Shown: piece by piece, positions 52,158-63,395 of the stretch
Layout of the letters: each line of letters opens with the position of its first letter
Position numbering within the stretch: the stretch's first letter is position 1
From: Synaphobranchus kaupii
Taxonomy: Eukaryota; Chordata; Actinopteri; Anguilliformes; Synaphobranchidae
NCBI GenBank assembly: GCA_029718625.1
Contig: CM056378.1
Coordinates: 66,983,027-67,047,026 of the forward strand
DNA: 64,000 nucleotides
Direction: 5' to 3'
The notes under the pieces: model-generated
Database searches by the model: none
Seen by the model: only the letters and a program-made list of their open reading frames with translations
Told to the model about the DNA's origin: nothing
Made by a program: the position numbers and the translations under genes

Positions 52158-52697
52158 CAGTACCAGTCAAAAGTTTGGACACACCTACTCATAGGTTTTT
52201 TAAAGTTTTTTTTTCCAGTTTTCCACATTTTAGAATAGTAAAGACATCAAAACAATGAGATAACACAAATTAAATTAGGCAAACAAATCAAAAAGTGTTA
52301 TATTTTAGATTCTTCAAAGTAGCCACCCTTTGCCTTGATAACGGGTTTGCACATTCTTGCCATTCTCTCAACCAACTTCTGTGGTAAACAAGTATTCCAC
52401 AGGTAAACAGGTGATGCTATCATGACTCTGTATAAAAGGATATCAAAAGACTCTTGACACCTTATTTCCAGGTAGAATGTGCAAAGCTGTTATCAAGGCA
52501 AAGGGTGGCTACTTTGAAGAATCTAAAATATACCTTTTTTATTTGTTTAACATTTTTTTTTGGGTCTTTGCATAATTCCATTTGTGTTATCTGATAGTGT
52601 TGATGTCTTTACTATTCTAAAATGTGGAAAACAGTAAAAATAACAAACAAAAAAAACTTTCTACGAGTAGGTGTGTCCAAACTTTTGACTGGTACTG
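52158..52697. mobile_element. Tc1/mariner foldback element
   Basis: The target TA is at 52156-52157 and 52698-52699. The ends are CAGTACCAGTCAAAAGTTTG in inverted orientation. Both halves contain the same end of a transposase gene (KAKGGYFEESK readable outward on each side), so the element is two inverted copies of one transposon end around a small centre. Non-autonomous. Confidence 0.88.
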
Positions 52698-52974
52698 TAC
52701 ATCTTCTGTCATTAACATTACTGATGTCCTCTGTTTGCTTTGTGAGCTTTACACAATAAATATATATGATTTTGCAAATTTGACGTCCGTTTTATTGCTT
52801 GGAAACTTGACACCTGTCAATCTTTTGTTAAAATGATGATCATAACGTCATAAAAACGAGCCACCCACTAGACTACTCTTCTTTGTTTGCTAGCAAACAT
52901 CTAAAAAAAAAAAACAGTGGAGTGCTGTATGCATGTAATTGGGAAAGATGATGGACCCATCATTTCTTTTACAG

Positions 52975-53218
52975 ACACAGGATGGGAAAAATGTATTAAT
53001 TCAGTTGTTCTATGGAAAGATCTTGAATCTAGAGAGTTTTGTAGCTGAAGAGGCAGTGCAAAGACTCAACTTAAAAACCCAGGAACCTGCTGCTATACCA
53101 CGTAACGCTGGCTATCACAAGGACTGCTACAGCCATTTTACTAACATTACAAAGATAAAACGAGCCCAGAAGAGAAGAGAAAAGGCAGTTTTAATTCAAA
53201 AAGAGACTGTCAAAGAAG
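52975..53218 (+). pseudogene. candidate exon, Cys/His-domain family
   Basis: A pyrimidine-rich acceptor TTTCTTTTACAG ends at 52974 and a possible donor AAG|GTTGGT is at 53218. Between them a continuous frame contains QDGKNVLIQLFYG, then AGYHKDCYSHFTN and a basic helix KIKRAQKRREK. The HKDCYSHF block resembles the HRNCYQRF block at 48236-48985. The rest of the gene was not found within the next kilobase. Confidence 0.45.
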
Positions 53219-53591
53219 GTTGGTATCAAACATGCAGTGAATAGTTGTGTGAATGTGGATCTTGAACTTCAACTTTGAATCTTGAACTGAATCTGTAGAG
53301 TAAACAAATAATGGAAATAAGTCAATGATATTTCACACAACATTTTTGAGAACCAAAGTTTATTGTGTCTAACTCACTGTTATGGAACAAGCTTTCTATT
53401 CCATTCTCCTCAGATTAGCAATATAAAAGCTCAGCTGTACTCTTGCACCCTTGTCCAGTGAAAGAGCTCAATTTGAAGGATTGAGAAGGTGATCTATTTG
53501 ATAAATCACAACACTGCATTCTCACCCACCTGATTCACATTACTTCAATGTCCAATGAAGTGCTCAGTAAGATTAAAACTACATCCATTAA

Positions 53592-54190
53592 AGGTTGTAT
53601 CAGCGATTTTGGGTGGAAACATAAATGATCACATTCATCTGATTTTTCCTCACGATCCGCTAGCTGCCCGCCCCATAAGCAGGCCGTCAAAAAACCGCGT
53701 CTCTGTAGGCAGCCTATGCTCCGAGATCGTACACAAAAACAATGGTACTACCAACTACTCAAAACCAAAATAAACAGTATTCCAACCAATCACAATGATC
53801 TGCACAAACGTGACGTCACTTCTGAAGCGAAATCCCAAACAAACATACTTATGAATAATTATGTTATGTTTTAAAAAATAGTGTTCAAGCATCCAGAATT
53901 ATAACCACGTTAATAACGTTTGTAAGAAACCAAACCGTTTGTAAATCCGTCAAGATTTCAGCGAGATAAGAGTATTAGCGTTTGTGCAGATCATTGTGAT
54001 TGGTTGGAATACTGTTTATTTTGGTTTTGAGTGGTTGGTAGTACCATTTGTTTTTGTGTACGATCTCGGAGCATAGGCTGCCTACAGAGACGCGGTTTTT
54101 TTGACGGCCTGCTTATGGGGCGGGCAGCTAGCGGATCGTGAGGAAAAAAAAAATCATTTATGTTTCCACCCAAAATCACTGATACAACCT
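53592..54190. mobile_element. TTAA-flanked hairpin MITE, second family
   Basis: TTAA at 53588-53591 and 54191-54194. The ends AGGTTGTATCAG are inverted, and the two arms (about 53592-53811 and 53971-54190) are nearly complementary over about 220 bp. TTAAAGG ends again recall T2/Kolobok. Its sequence is unrelated to the 40599 and 45875 elements beyond the first bases. Confidence 0.88.
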
Positions 54191-54526
54191 TTAAACAGCC
54201 AGGGAAAAGACCCAAGCCAGGGCTTGATCCCTGCAGTTCTGCAGTGTTTGAGGACTCCTGCAGGAGTTAAAAAAAAGATAATGATATAGCTTTGTTTATG
54301 TAAACGTTCTGTAATGCTATACGTGTGATTTCATAAACACATTTCATTACACTGTTAAAACTTACCTGGCTAACACCACACATGGCTGTAGTTTCTTGTT
54401 ATTTTAGATTTGTTTTAGCCATTAGCTCTCTCCGGCTATTCACTCAAAGGTCAAATCAATAAAATCCGCTAAATGTGAGGAAAAATTAACCAATGATTAA
54501 ATGGCAATATGTTTTACACATTAATA

Positions 54527-55580
54527 TGTTAGGTGTCGGTGGGGGAAGGACCCAAACGCAGGCAGGAATATGAAAAACCGAAGTTTTAATATGGGCAAGG
54601 CAGCAATCCGTGGTATAACCGGCAGGGTCAAAAACCAGGGAGACAGGCAAAGAAACAAAACAGTCCAAAGAATGGTCAAGGAACAGGCAGGGGTCGTAAC
54701 CGGGAAGGCACAGCAAAGGTACAAAAAGGGAATCCAAAAACGAACACAAAGAAAACAAAACAGACTGGATACAAAACAAAACAACAACAGGCAAAGAACT
54801 TGGGAAACAAAAACTAGAAAACAGAATAAACAAAACAACTCGGGCAGAAACTCTGAAAAACAGCAGGTAACACAGAAGCAAAATATCATATGAGGAACTC
54901 GCGAAGAACACTGAAATGACAAGGTATATATACACAGAGGGAGACAGACATAATTGGAATCAGGTGTGTAGAAGCAGGGAGGGGAGATTGCTCACAGGTG
55001 AGAACAGTGAGGGTTAACAGGGACCAATAAAACAATGACAGGGGAAACGTAAGACACGGACTGGAATACACAGACACAATGATAACAAACGGCCTGGAGT
55101 TAGCAGGTAAACAAGTGCACAGCTCAGATTGGAGGAACACGAAAGTGGACACGTGCAGAGAATGCGAAATCAGATCGATGCAGGGATAGGATAACGAGGA
55201 GGGAAATGACAGCTGCAGGTAGAAACTCAAGATGAATTAGTAATGTTAGTAGTGAACTCTAGAACCCTAATGTTAGTAGGTTAGTATTATATACACATGT
55301 TAGTTTGTTAGCAGGTTAGTATTAAAACTAATCTAACAGTTAGTATGATTAGTACATTAGTATTATATACAAATATAAATAAAGCCAGAAGGAAGAAAAC
55401 GAGATATACGAAATACAGAAGAAACCTGAATGTTCCCAAAATCACCCGAATAGTGCAATGACAAAGACAGGGGGTGGAATCTCAGAAACATGGAACGCGG
55501 ACTGACAATCGCGAGGGAAAGAAAACAGGAAAAATAATAACAAATGAAGAAATAAACAGACAGATTACAGGATCCTAACA
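54527..55580 (-). mobile_element. solo LTR, family A, minus orientation
   Basis: Starts TGTTAG and ends CTAACA, flanked by TAATA at 54522-54526 and 55581-55585. It is the reverse complement of the 9201-10280 family, with a TATATATA at about 54925-54932 and ATTAAA (minus strand) at about 54585-54590. It has a separate target duplication, so it is an independent insertion. Confidence 0.9.
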
Positions 55581-55585
55581 TAATA

Positions 55586-56009
55586 TAACGCGTTTGCTCG
55601 GTTTATGAGACTACTAATGAGTGATGCTGGCCAGCTGCCACTTTACCACACGCGTTAACTTAAACAATTCAGGTTATTTCTACCCCATGTAAGGTGAATA
55701 ATGTTATATTAATTTGAGAAAACTAACGTTAACGTTAGCAAATGAGAAATAGATGCAGGCCACTTCAACTTCACATCACCCGTGCATGATGCTAACAAGC
55801 GAGTGCTATTTGTAAGAGCTAACGCTACCTTTACACTTACAAAACGTCGCCATACGGTTGAAAAAAATGTACAAAACAAACAATAACATTAATACTTACC
55901 CTCACACGTCGAGTAGTGCTGCTGCTGCTGCTACCACAACGTTCTCTGTTGTGTCCATCAGCTGACTCTGTTGTGTTGAACAGCTGTGTTCAATGTAGCT
56001 AAATCTAAA
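55586..56009. other. non-coding spacer
   Basis: Contains a short (CTG)n at about 55918-55932. No gene. Confidence 0.5.
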
Positions 56010-58225
56010 AACGTTTTAGCCACAAAGAAATCGCGCACATCACACTGCTGATGAAAAAAAGTTAGCTATTCTAGATTGTGATTCATAGCCTATTTGCTGC
56101 CTAGCAAGCTGCTGGTCCCACTTAGTTCCGCTGAAAACCTACTAAAATTAGCTTTTGGTGACCTGATCCACAATCGTCTCTCGTTAACGTTAAGTTACTA
56201 GCTAGCGCGCTGCAGTGGTACAACGGTAAGAGCGCCGACTTTCAGTCGGTGCAGTTGTGCTCCGAGGATCGGGGTTTGCGCCCCGGTCCTGCCAGATCCG
56301 AGCATGGCCGGCGCCCTGTGGGAGCAGCAATTGGCGGCTGCTTCCGGGTGGGGGGAGGGGCTCAGAGAGAATCGCTGCACGCATAGCGGCCCTGGGTGGG
56401 CTGGAATCACGGTCAGGAGCTAGGAGGAGTCGCGCCCTGAAGAGGACGTGGCGGCCTCCCGTCCTACCGCCGGTTGACGGGGTTGTGTAGCGGTGATTCT
56501 CTAGCGGTTGCTACACGGGGGACAATTGAATTAGAATAGGGGTTCAATTGGCTACTAAATTGGGAGAAAATGGGGAAAAATCAGAAACAAATAAAAAAAA
56601 GTTACTAGCTAGCGTTAAGAGTCCTGCTGATTAGTTTGTGTTTCCCATGGCATGCCATGGTGAAGACACCTGTTGTGCGAGCTTGTCACTTTTACTTTTA
56701 GCTTAGGCCTTGGAAATATGTGTCTAAGTACTTGTAGCAAACGTGGGTAGATAATACATTGTTAGTTAGCATTTCTGTTTTCCGTTTTGGACCACTTTTA
56801 ATATCTTAGAAGATTGCGGCGCCTCAGCCATTAGCCGCTAGACCCGCTAATGAGGATTTCAATGTTAAATTAGCTTGCTAATGCTAACTTGCGCTAAATA
56901 CATTTTTACATTTTCTAGCTTGATGCTAAGCCTGTTATATTTCATTCATGTGAACATGTGAATGTTTGTGTGTACAAATTGCAACATTTTCTTTCTGTAT
57001 CTTTGCAGTTTTTCAGTTGCACTCAGTAAAGACCCTAACGTTAAATCTAACGTTAAACCAATCTCTTTGGATCTTTATTGGGGGTAACGTTACCTGTCAG
57101 GTTGAAACCTTTTAGTTTAGCAGAAAAGGGCAGGAGTTTATCCATAATTAAGTAAATGCTTTTCTGTTTTTTTTTCTTTCGTTAAACCCTGTTACCTTTG
57201 GCCCACTAGAAGCAATGGTTGTATTGTTGTATTGCCCAGAGAGGATGTGTAATTTATAATTTCAGAGAAATATTAATTGCACCTTACTATAATTGGGATG
57301 TCGACGACGCACCACAAGGGGGCCACCGTGGATAGGGTATTATGGCTTTGGGATATAAGAAAGATGTAGGCTACACTGCTGACTGAACACAGCTAAGCTA
57401 CACTATGACATTCTTTGCTGCTTCTCAACGGCAGTGTTACAGTCCTGTAAACTCGTAGTTTAGGCTAATTGAACAAAGAAAGGCTTGTTCAATTATGTGA
57501 TAAAAGACTGAAATGTCACTATACAAAGAGTATACAATTGCCTGCTGCAATAAGTCACATTAAGTTTGAGGTGATCACAAATAGTTTGTGCACAATTTAA
57601 ACAAACATAATTAACGTAGTCCACGATGTTAATTGTGAAGTAGCCTATGTGCGGAACAACAGAGATGCTATTGTAACAACGAAACATAGGCTACTGCATA
57701 AATCGTTAAGAACATATCCTGCATTGATGTTTGAACCAGGAACCAATTGGGTCTTCATTTGTTTGTGTATTGCCAAAAATGTTAGGCGTGCGTATTTGGG
57801 TGAGTTGTGGTTTCGTCGCATTTTAAATAGGCGTTTTTAACAATAATTTGTTAGTCAGTTACTAATCATGTGTGAGGTTGAAACCAGGGGTATTCCAGAA
57901 AGCAGGATTACTGGGTTTGCTGGATAACTGCACTGATCTCGAACAGCTCTTTTTACTTCAGTCCATCCATGTTCCAGATATGGAAGGGTTCTGGGTTTTA
58001 CTGCAGTTATCAAGCTAACCCAGTAATCCTGTGTTCTGGAATAGCTACCCCAGCCCCCAGGTGCTCGCAGGATCATACATTTTAGGGCAGCTTATACCAC
58101 AACATCTTCATGGAGATGAATTTTAGGCTACAGGCTACAATTGTAGCACATTTTACAACCATGCAGCATGGGGATGGGCTTGCTGTTTTGTTGCTTATAA
58201 TGTCTGTGAGTAGGCTAGGCAATGC
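56010..58225 (+). repeat. duplicated segment, copy 2
   Basis: Same orientation as 28828-33880. Carries a SINE that copy 1 lacks and lacks the LTR element of copy 1. Confidence 0.88.
56208..56601 (+). mobile_element. tRNA-derived SINE
   Basis: 394 bp with an exact 13-bp target duplication TTACTAGCTAGCG (56195-56207 and 56602-56614). Copy 1 of the segment has the single empty site near 29017. The head has an A-box-like TGGTACAACGGTAAGAGCG and a weak B box (GGGGTTTGCGCCCC). A GC-rich body follows, then an A-rich tail. No coding content; the frames in it are shadows. Confidence 0.9.
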
Positions 58226-58271
58226 AAGTCAAACCTTTATGTTAACTTGGAGCCTGGAGATAAATGATAAA

Positions 58272-58340
58272 TACACTACTCACAAAAAGTTAGGGATATT
58301 CGGCTTTCGGGTGAAATTTCAGGATGAACCTTTTAATGTC
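58272..58340 (+). mobile_element. fragment of a mariner-type terminal repeat
   Basis: TACACTACTCACAAAAAGTT and the following GGCTTTCGGGTGAAATTTC match, from memory, a terminal repeat common in fish mariner-type elements. No opposite end was found nearby. Confidence 0.45.
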
Positions 58341-59121
58341 AATGTAATTACATGTTTGATTGTGTTCATTGTGTCTATTTAGAGTTAACTTATAACTGAA
58401 CACATGGCTTTTGCAGGCTATCGACAGCCAATTAGCCTCACATAAGCTAAAGTTACAGAGCCTACTCTAACTTACAGCAAACACTAACTTACAATCTGCC
58501 TCCCTTTTTAATTGAGATCTGTGCATGCTTATACTAATACCTAACCCATTAGATATAGGATCCCTTGCCTGTAAACGGATAGGGGCCTGGAATTTAGCTA
58601 GACGTAGCAAAATTTCTATAGCCTCAATACACGCTATGTTTCAGGCCATGTTAGCTTCATGCTAAAGCTAGATTTGTATTTCCCCCTCGAGGTATACGTC
58701 TTATGCTCTCTGAACACCACATGTTCTGGCGTGAACCCACACGCACATACAGAAATAGAACCGTGAATTCTAATATGCCTCATTCATTTTCTACACTTCG
58801 TTTTCCTTTCCATATCGTTCCCTGCTTTTAGGATGTTAGTTTTAGACATATTTGTTATTTAATAAATTGTATTTTGTTAAACCTGGTCGTTGGTCTGATT
58901 GTTGTTTGGATAAATACTTGAGCCTATCCTCCAAAAGAACTTACACATTCAGATTAAGTTATTGATTGTTATTTTAATAGTTAATATTGAAATTCATAAT
59001 CATGATTTAATAATTAATATTATGAGACCGATTAATTATACTTTTGCACCATTGGGTCACCGTCTGAGGTTCTGTATATGTATATTCTCATCACTAGTTG
59101 GTGCTTGTGTGAGGGTATGTA
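58341..59121. other. non-coding spacer
   Basis: AT-rich, with a TTTAATAAATTG at about 58858 that could be a polyadenylation signal. Nothing else supported. Confidence 0.45.
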
Positions 59122-59123
59122 TA

Positions 59124-59671
59124 TCGACAGCCTCATAACAAAAGTGCTTAAGTCATTTTTTGTAGTTTTGAGAAAAAGGCAAAAAACTGCTGCAATTCTA
59201 CGTCAATGAGTATTTATTAACTCTTTCTTTTACAAACACATATCAATGGCTGCTAAATGAAATACAGATCATGTGACTTTGTATTATGATTACATAATGG
59301 CTAATGATGACTTAGGCAAAAATATTGAAAACTGAGTGGGACTTAGGCATTTATCTACATGACTTAGGCAAAAGTCGAGAATCCACTGATGACTTAGGCA
59401 AATGTCAAGTATCTACTGGTACAGAGAAAGTATCAAATTTGACACTTCCTAGGCAGATTTATGCTTCCAAATGGGGTAAGCTGTCAAAATAATGGTGACA
59501 GTGTTGAGGCAAGACGTGCTTCATTGACTGCAAATCATTGAACATAGCAGGTTCAGGAAGTGCACAGCGACCTGCAGTGACTTGAGCATTTTTACACTTT
59601 TAAGTGATTTAGGCATCAAATCTCAAAATGTCCAAAAAATGACTTAGGCACTTTTGTTATGAGGCTGTCGA
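59124..59671. mobile_element. TA-flanked MITE with repeated internal motif
   Basis: The inverted ends TCGACAGCCTCATAACAAAA and flanking TA fit the Tc1/mariner superfamily. GACTTAGGCA or a one-base variant occurs six times between about 59305 and 59650, including in the right terminal region. No transposase. Confidence 0.75.
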
Positions 59672-59673
59672 TA

Positions 59674-60085
59674 TATATTACAGACATAACTGGTAACCTA
59701 GTGTGAAGCTATATAAATTTATTTTGCACATTCATTGGTGCCTCCATGTGACGGCTCTTAAGACTACCAAATTCTTAATGTACTTAACGACACTACAACT
59801 TCAACCATACCAAGCTAAGATTAGCCATGTTCCCTCTCATAGCGCTTTCAGCTAGACTTTTCTGGGATGCTTACATTTAACAAAGCTCCAAAATACTTTG
59901 GGGTTATTGTAGGCTACCTAGTTGGTTAATGCATAACTTCTCAATACAAACAAATGTATTATATGAATAGTTTTTGATTTTATATTCGAAAAGAATGTGA
60001 CAGTACCCAGTTTCTTAACATTGGAGGCTGCATTAAAGTGGCTATACTGTAATCTTGTACTATCACATTACTCTGGACAGGGACA
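59674..60085. other. non-coding spacer
   Basis: No coding or repeat signal that I can define. Confidence 0.45.
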
Positions 60086-60099
60086 AATAAACATATTAA

Positions 60100-60260
60100 C
60101 TGAGAATACATAATGTTGAATGATGAAGCCACACCTCTAGGTGGTAGAGCTTTTTCCTACAGAGCTCCACTGCTTTGGAACAAACTCCCAATAGACGTTT
60201 GGACCGCGGAGACCATAGCCAGTTTTAAATCTAAACTTAAAATGCATCTTTTTAACAGAG
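60100..60260 (+). pseudogene. LINE RT C-terminal remnant
   Basis: Reads LGGRAFSYRAPLLWNKLPID and SFKSKLKMHLF, the extreme C-terminus of a fish L2/CR1-type RT. The upstream protein is gone. It runs straight into the 22-bp repeats. Confidence 0.75.
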
Positions 60261-60392
60261 AGACAGACAAACCAGGGAGGAGAGACAGACAAACCAGGGA
60301 GGTGAGACAGACAAACCAGGGAGGTGAGACAGACAAACCAGGGAGGAGAGATGAACAAACCAGGGAGGAGAGACGGACAAACCAGGGAGAAA
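60261..60392 (+). repeat. 22-bp minisatellite, six units
   Basis: Units of AGACAGACAAACCAGGGAGG plus two bases, differing at a few positions. Frame shifts by one each unit because 22 is not a multiple of 3. Confidence 0.9.
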
Positions 60393-60436
60393 TCAGCTAG
60401 AGGTAGCGAGGGGTAGCTGATGTTGACAGATATGTC

Positions 60437-61279
60437 ATGAAATTACAGCTTCATGTAGGTGATCACATAGTTTCATTGCCCGATCCATACAATTTGCACA
60501 ATGGGTGCTACACTAACCCCTCCAAACTGCCTCATCTGCAGTACATTGACATCCATACTAACCTAATCAACACCCCTGGTCCCTGCACTGGTGAGGCTTT
60601 GTGGGCCTACAAATATTTGGATGTGTACAATTACTATGTGTGCGGGCATATAAAAAACACAAGACAGCATAACATAGGAGCAGACAGCCCAGTAGTTTTT
60701 GTTACTGCCAATGTGGACCCAGGACAAAGAATTTCTGAGGCACCATATAAAACCTGGATACGTCTTCATGTGAAAAATGGTTATGTGGTGGCTACTCACT
60801 GCACACGTGCAGCAGGATTGGGTGTAGCATGCAGTCACATCGCTGCCATTTTATTTGCTGTTGAGGGCTGTACTCGAGAAAATGTCAATACAGCGCTGTC
60901 CTGCACTGATGTTAAGTGCTTGTGGAAAGGTTACAAAAGGAGGAATGTAACCAACTGTCCTGCAGAGATGCTGGATGTGTTACATCCTAAACATGGGAAA
61001 ACACAAACACGCAAACTGAGGAAACATAAGAAACCAACAGGGCTGTCTGAGCAGGAGAAAGAACAAGCACTTGCAGACCTACAACAAATCTTTCCATCAG
61101 CAGCTGTTTTAGTTAGGCATGAGAGCGACACAGACACAGCATCAGAGACAGAGGACAATTCATATCTGTACCCACCAGTTCCTTACAGGGTTGGCAGAGT
61201 TGCTAGTGCTGTCTCTTACTCCCCACATGAAATTGTGAAGGATGCCACACCAACTAGTCAACAGGGGTTAAACCGTTGA
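60437..61279 (+). pseudogene. SWIM-like zinc-finger protein part of a YqaJ-nuclease gene
   Basis: A 280-codon frame with a SWIM-like centre at residues about 117-145 (VATHCTRAAGLGVACSHIAA). The usual C-x-C pair is C-T-R here, so one zinc ligand appears lost, while the C-x-H pair (132-134) is kept. A Lys/Arg-rich patch and an acidic region (SDTDTASETEDN) follow. SWIM plus YqaJ proteins are abundant in fish and linked to ISL2EU-type transposons. The frame stops at 61277, and YqaJ sequence resumes after a broken 190-bp stretch. The real start may lie upstream. Confidence 0.7.
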
Positions 61280-61879
61280 TCAGTCAAAATCTCTGGAGAG
61301 CTCACAGGAAAGGAAGAGTCACAGCTAGCAACATGCAGAGTCCTACAGTGCAAACCAGATATTGCTACAGTGGTGATGGTTATAATGCAGTATGACAACA
61401 ATAGCATTCCCCAATAATAGCATGTTCCTTCTGTGAAATTAGGCATTGACCATGAGGAAACTGCAAAATAAGTGTTTTCACGTCACATGAGGGAGATCGA
61501 TGAAAACTTTGTCCTGAAGCGCACTAGCCTTATTGTCTACCAGCCCTATCCACATGTGGCTGCATCACCTGATGGACTTTGTACCTGTGATTGTAATGAA
61601 GAGAGTGTCCTGGAGATGAAGTGTCCCTACAAGCATAGAGACCTGATTCCTGCACACATATTTGACAATAAAGATCCTGCATTTTGCCTGGATGCAAATG
61701 GGCTGAAGACATCACATCCTTACTATGCCCAGGTGCAAACCCAAATGCATGTCACTGGTTGTAAAACATGCCACTTTGTCATCTGGAAAGAGCTGGGCCT
61801 TGCCATACTAAATGTTGACCATGATGGAGAATTCATTGGAACATTACTTAGCAAAACCAAAGCCTCATCCCTGAGATGA
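61280..61879 (+). pseudogene. YqaJ-like nuclease domain
   Basis: From 61472 the frame contains HVAASPDGLCTCDC, LEMKCPYKHRDLIP, then YYAQVQTQMHVTGCKTC and HFVIWKEL. SPDG-D and E-x-K are the metal-binding residues of the lambda-exonuclease/YqaJ fold, and the QxQM helix is conserved in it. 61280-61471 also reads as decayed coding sequence (VMVIMQYDNN...VPSVKLGIDHEE) with stops. It belongs to the SWIM protein upstream and is a pseudogene in this copy. In ISL2EU elements the nuclease is encoded alongside the transposase. Confidence 0.75.
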
Positions 61880-62164
61880 TAAATGTAAATGTTAATTAAA
61901 TCGGATTGGCCACTCCTCCACGCTGACCACTCAGGGGCGCTATACGCTATACCAGGTCATACAATGAAAACAGGATAACATAATATTGTGTAATAAAATA
62001 ATTTATTGACATATGGATATAAAGAATACATTGAAATGATGAATAAAGCTAAATGTTTTGTACAGTGAAGTTGAAATATACATTGGTACACCAGTCTTTG
62101 ATTTTAAAAGTATATACTTATTGTTATACAATGTAACTAACAAGGAAACGTTTATGGAAATACC

Positions 62165-62515
62165 CAGATGCTTAGATCTGACACTCATTCACCTTATGAG
62201 TTTGGGTCTAAGGTTACTCAATGCACAGCAGATATTCAGAATATCACTGGCCAAAGGCACAAAAGTAAGAGGTAGGGTGTTCTTTAAAATGGCAAATGTT
62301 TAGATTCTCTCAATCGCACGTTCAACATGAATATGCAGTGCTGAGAGCTGTCGGGCCCCTTTTACAGCATGCCCGTCGTTTTCCTTTAAGGAAAGCGGGA
62401 ATGACCAGTGTGGCACCAATTCTTGCTAGTTCTTGTGATATCAGAAAGCCTCTATCAGCCATGACTCGGTCACCAGGCTTTACTGTATATGTGCATATAA
62501 GTTTGACCTTGCCGT
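62165..62515 (-). pseudogene. DDE transposase (DDE_4 type), C-terminal fragment
   Basis: The minus strand reads PGDRVMADRGFLISQELA, ATLVIPAFLK and LSALHIHVERAIERI. This is the end of a DDE_4 transposase, with the DRGF Asp and the HVERAI Glu. A stop follows ERAIERI, and a frame change lies near 62390. The N-terminal half is lost at about 62515, next to a poly-C run. It points toward the YqaJ gene (convergent), as in two-gene ISL2EU transposons; PIF/Harbinger and THAP-linked transposases share this domain. Confidence 0.7.
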
Positions 62516-62535
62516 GATTTCCTTGTCCGATATCG

Positions 62536-62551
62536 CCCCCCCCCCCCCCCC
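62536..62551. repeat. C16 homopolymer
   Basis: Sixteen C in a row next to the break of the transposase fragment. Confidence 0.95.
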
Positions 62552-62673
62552 AAAGCTTTGAAACAAATTAAATTGCACCATACGGTGTGATTCCAATTAA
62601 TGCTTTTAGAGTATTATGGTGCTTATAATTTGACTATGTTTGGGCCCGAGCCTTCAGATTGAATGGCCGTTCA

Positions 62674-63395
62674 ATGATATGCGTGTCTTAATGTCAAATT
62701 CAGTGTGAACATATAGCTTTGAAGCTTTCAAAAGTCATATATCACAAGCTAGCACTGGACCTTTGCATAGCCAGCTCGTAAGCACTCACACAATAACATT
62801 CGCGGTGACAAGCTAATGTAAGTTATTTGGTTTTATCTAATTTTACACGGAAAATGTCTTGGGTTTCATGATCTGCGTGTGTTAATGTCATATTCAGTTC
62901 AAAAATATAGTTTTGAAGCTTTTAAACATGGCATGACAAGCTAGCGCAGTAGCTTCGTGTCGTTTTGTTTAGCCAGCTTTCACCTGCCACCACCAGTCAA
63001 ACAATCACATCGGCTGCTTTCAAGGCGACAAATGAATTGGGTGTCATCTGATTTTACTTGAAAAATATCTTGGCTTTCATGATATGCATATCTTAATGAA
63101 AAATTAAATGTGAAAATATAGTAGTTTTGAAGCTTTGCTTTCAAAAGTAAAATGACAAGCAATCCGGACTTTTGCAACGTTTGGAGGCTAACGTTAGCCA
63201 GCTTTTAACCAGTCATACAATATGTTGATTTTGCAGGGACAAGCTAATGAAAATTATTCGGTTTAATCTCATTTTACTCAAAAAATGTCTTGGCTTTCAT
63301 TATATGCATGTCTTGCATGTCAAATTCAATGTGAAAATATAGTTTTGAAGCATTTAAACGTAACATGATAAGCTAACACCGGAGTTTGTTAGGTT
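62674..63395 (+). repeat. diverged tandem array, about 200-bp unit, four copies
   Basis: ATGATATGCGTGTCTTAATG-like anchors occur at 62674, 62868, 63079 and 63299, each followed by AATATAG...TTTTGAAGC and preceded by TTTTAC...AAATGTCTTGG. Spacing is 194, 211 and 220 bp. Confidence 0.75.

Noticed and set aside
56198..56490. Arg/Pro-rich ORFs in the SINE
   Set aside because: SINE body is GC-rich and non-coding; frames arise by chance.
62674..63395. CRISPR-like array
   Set aside because: Units are about 200 bp and diverged in a eukaryotic context; no short identical repeats with unique spacers.
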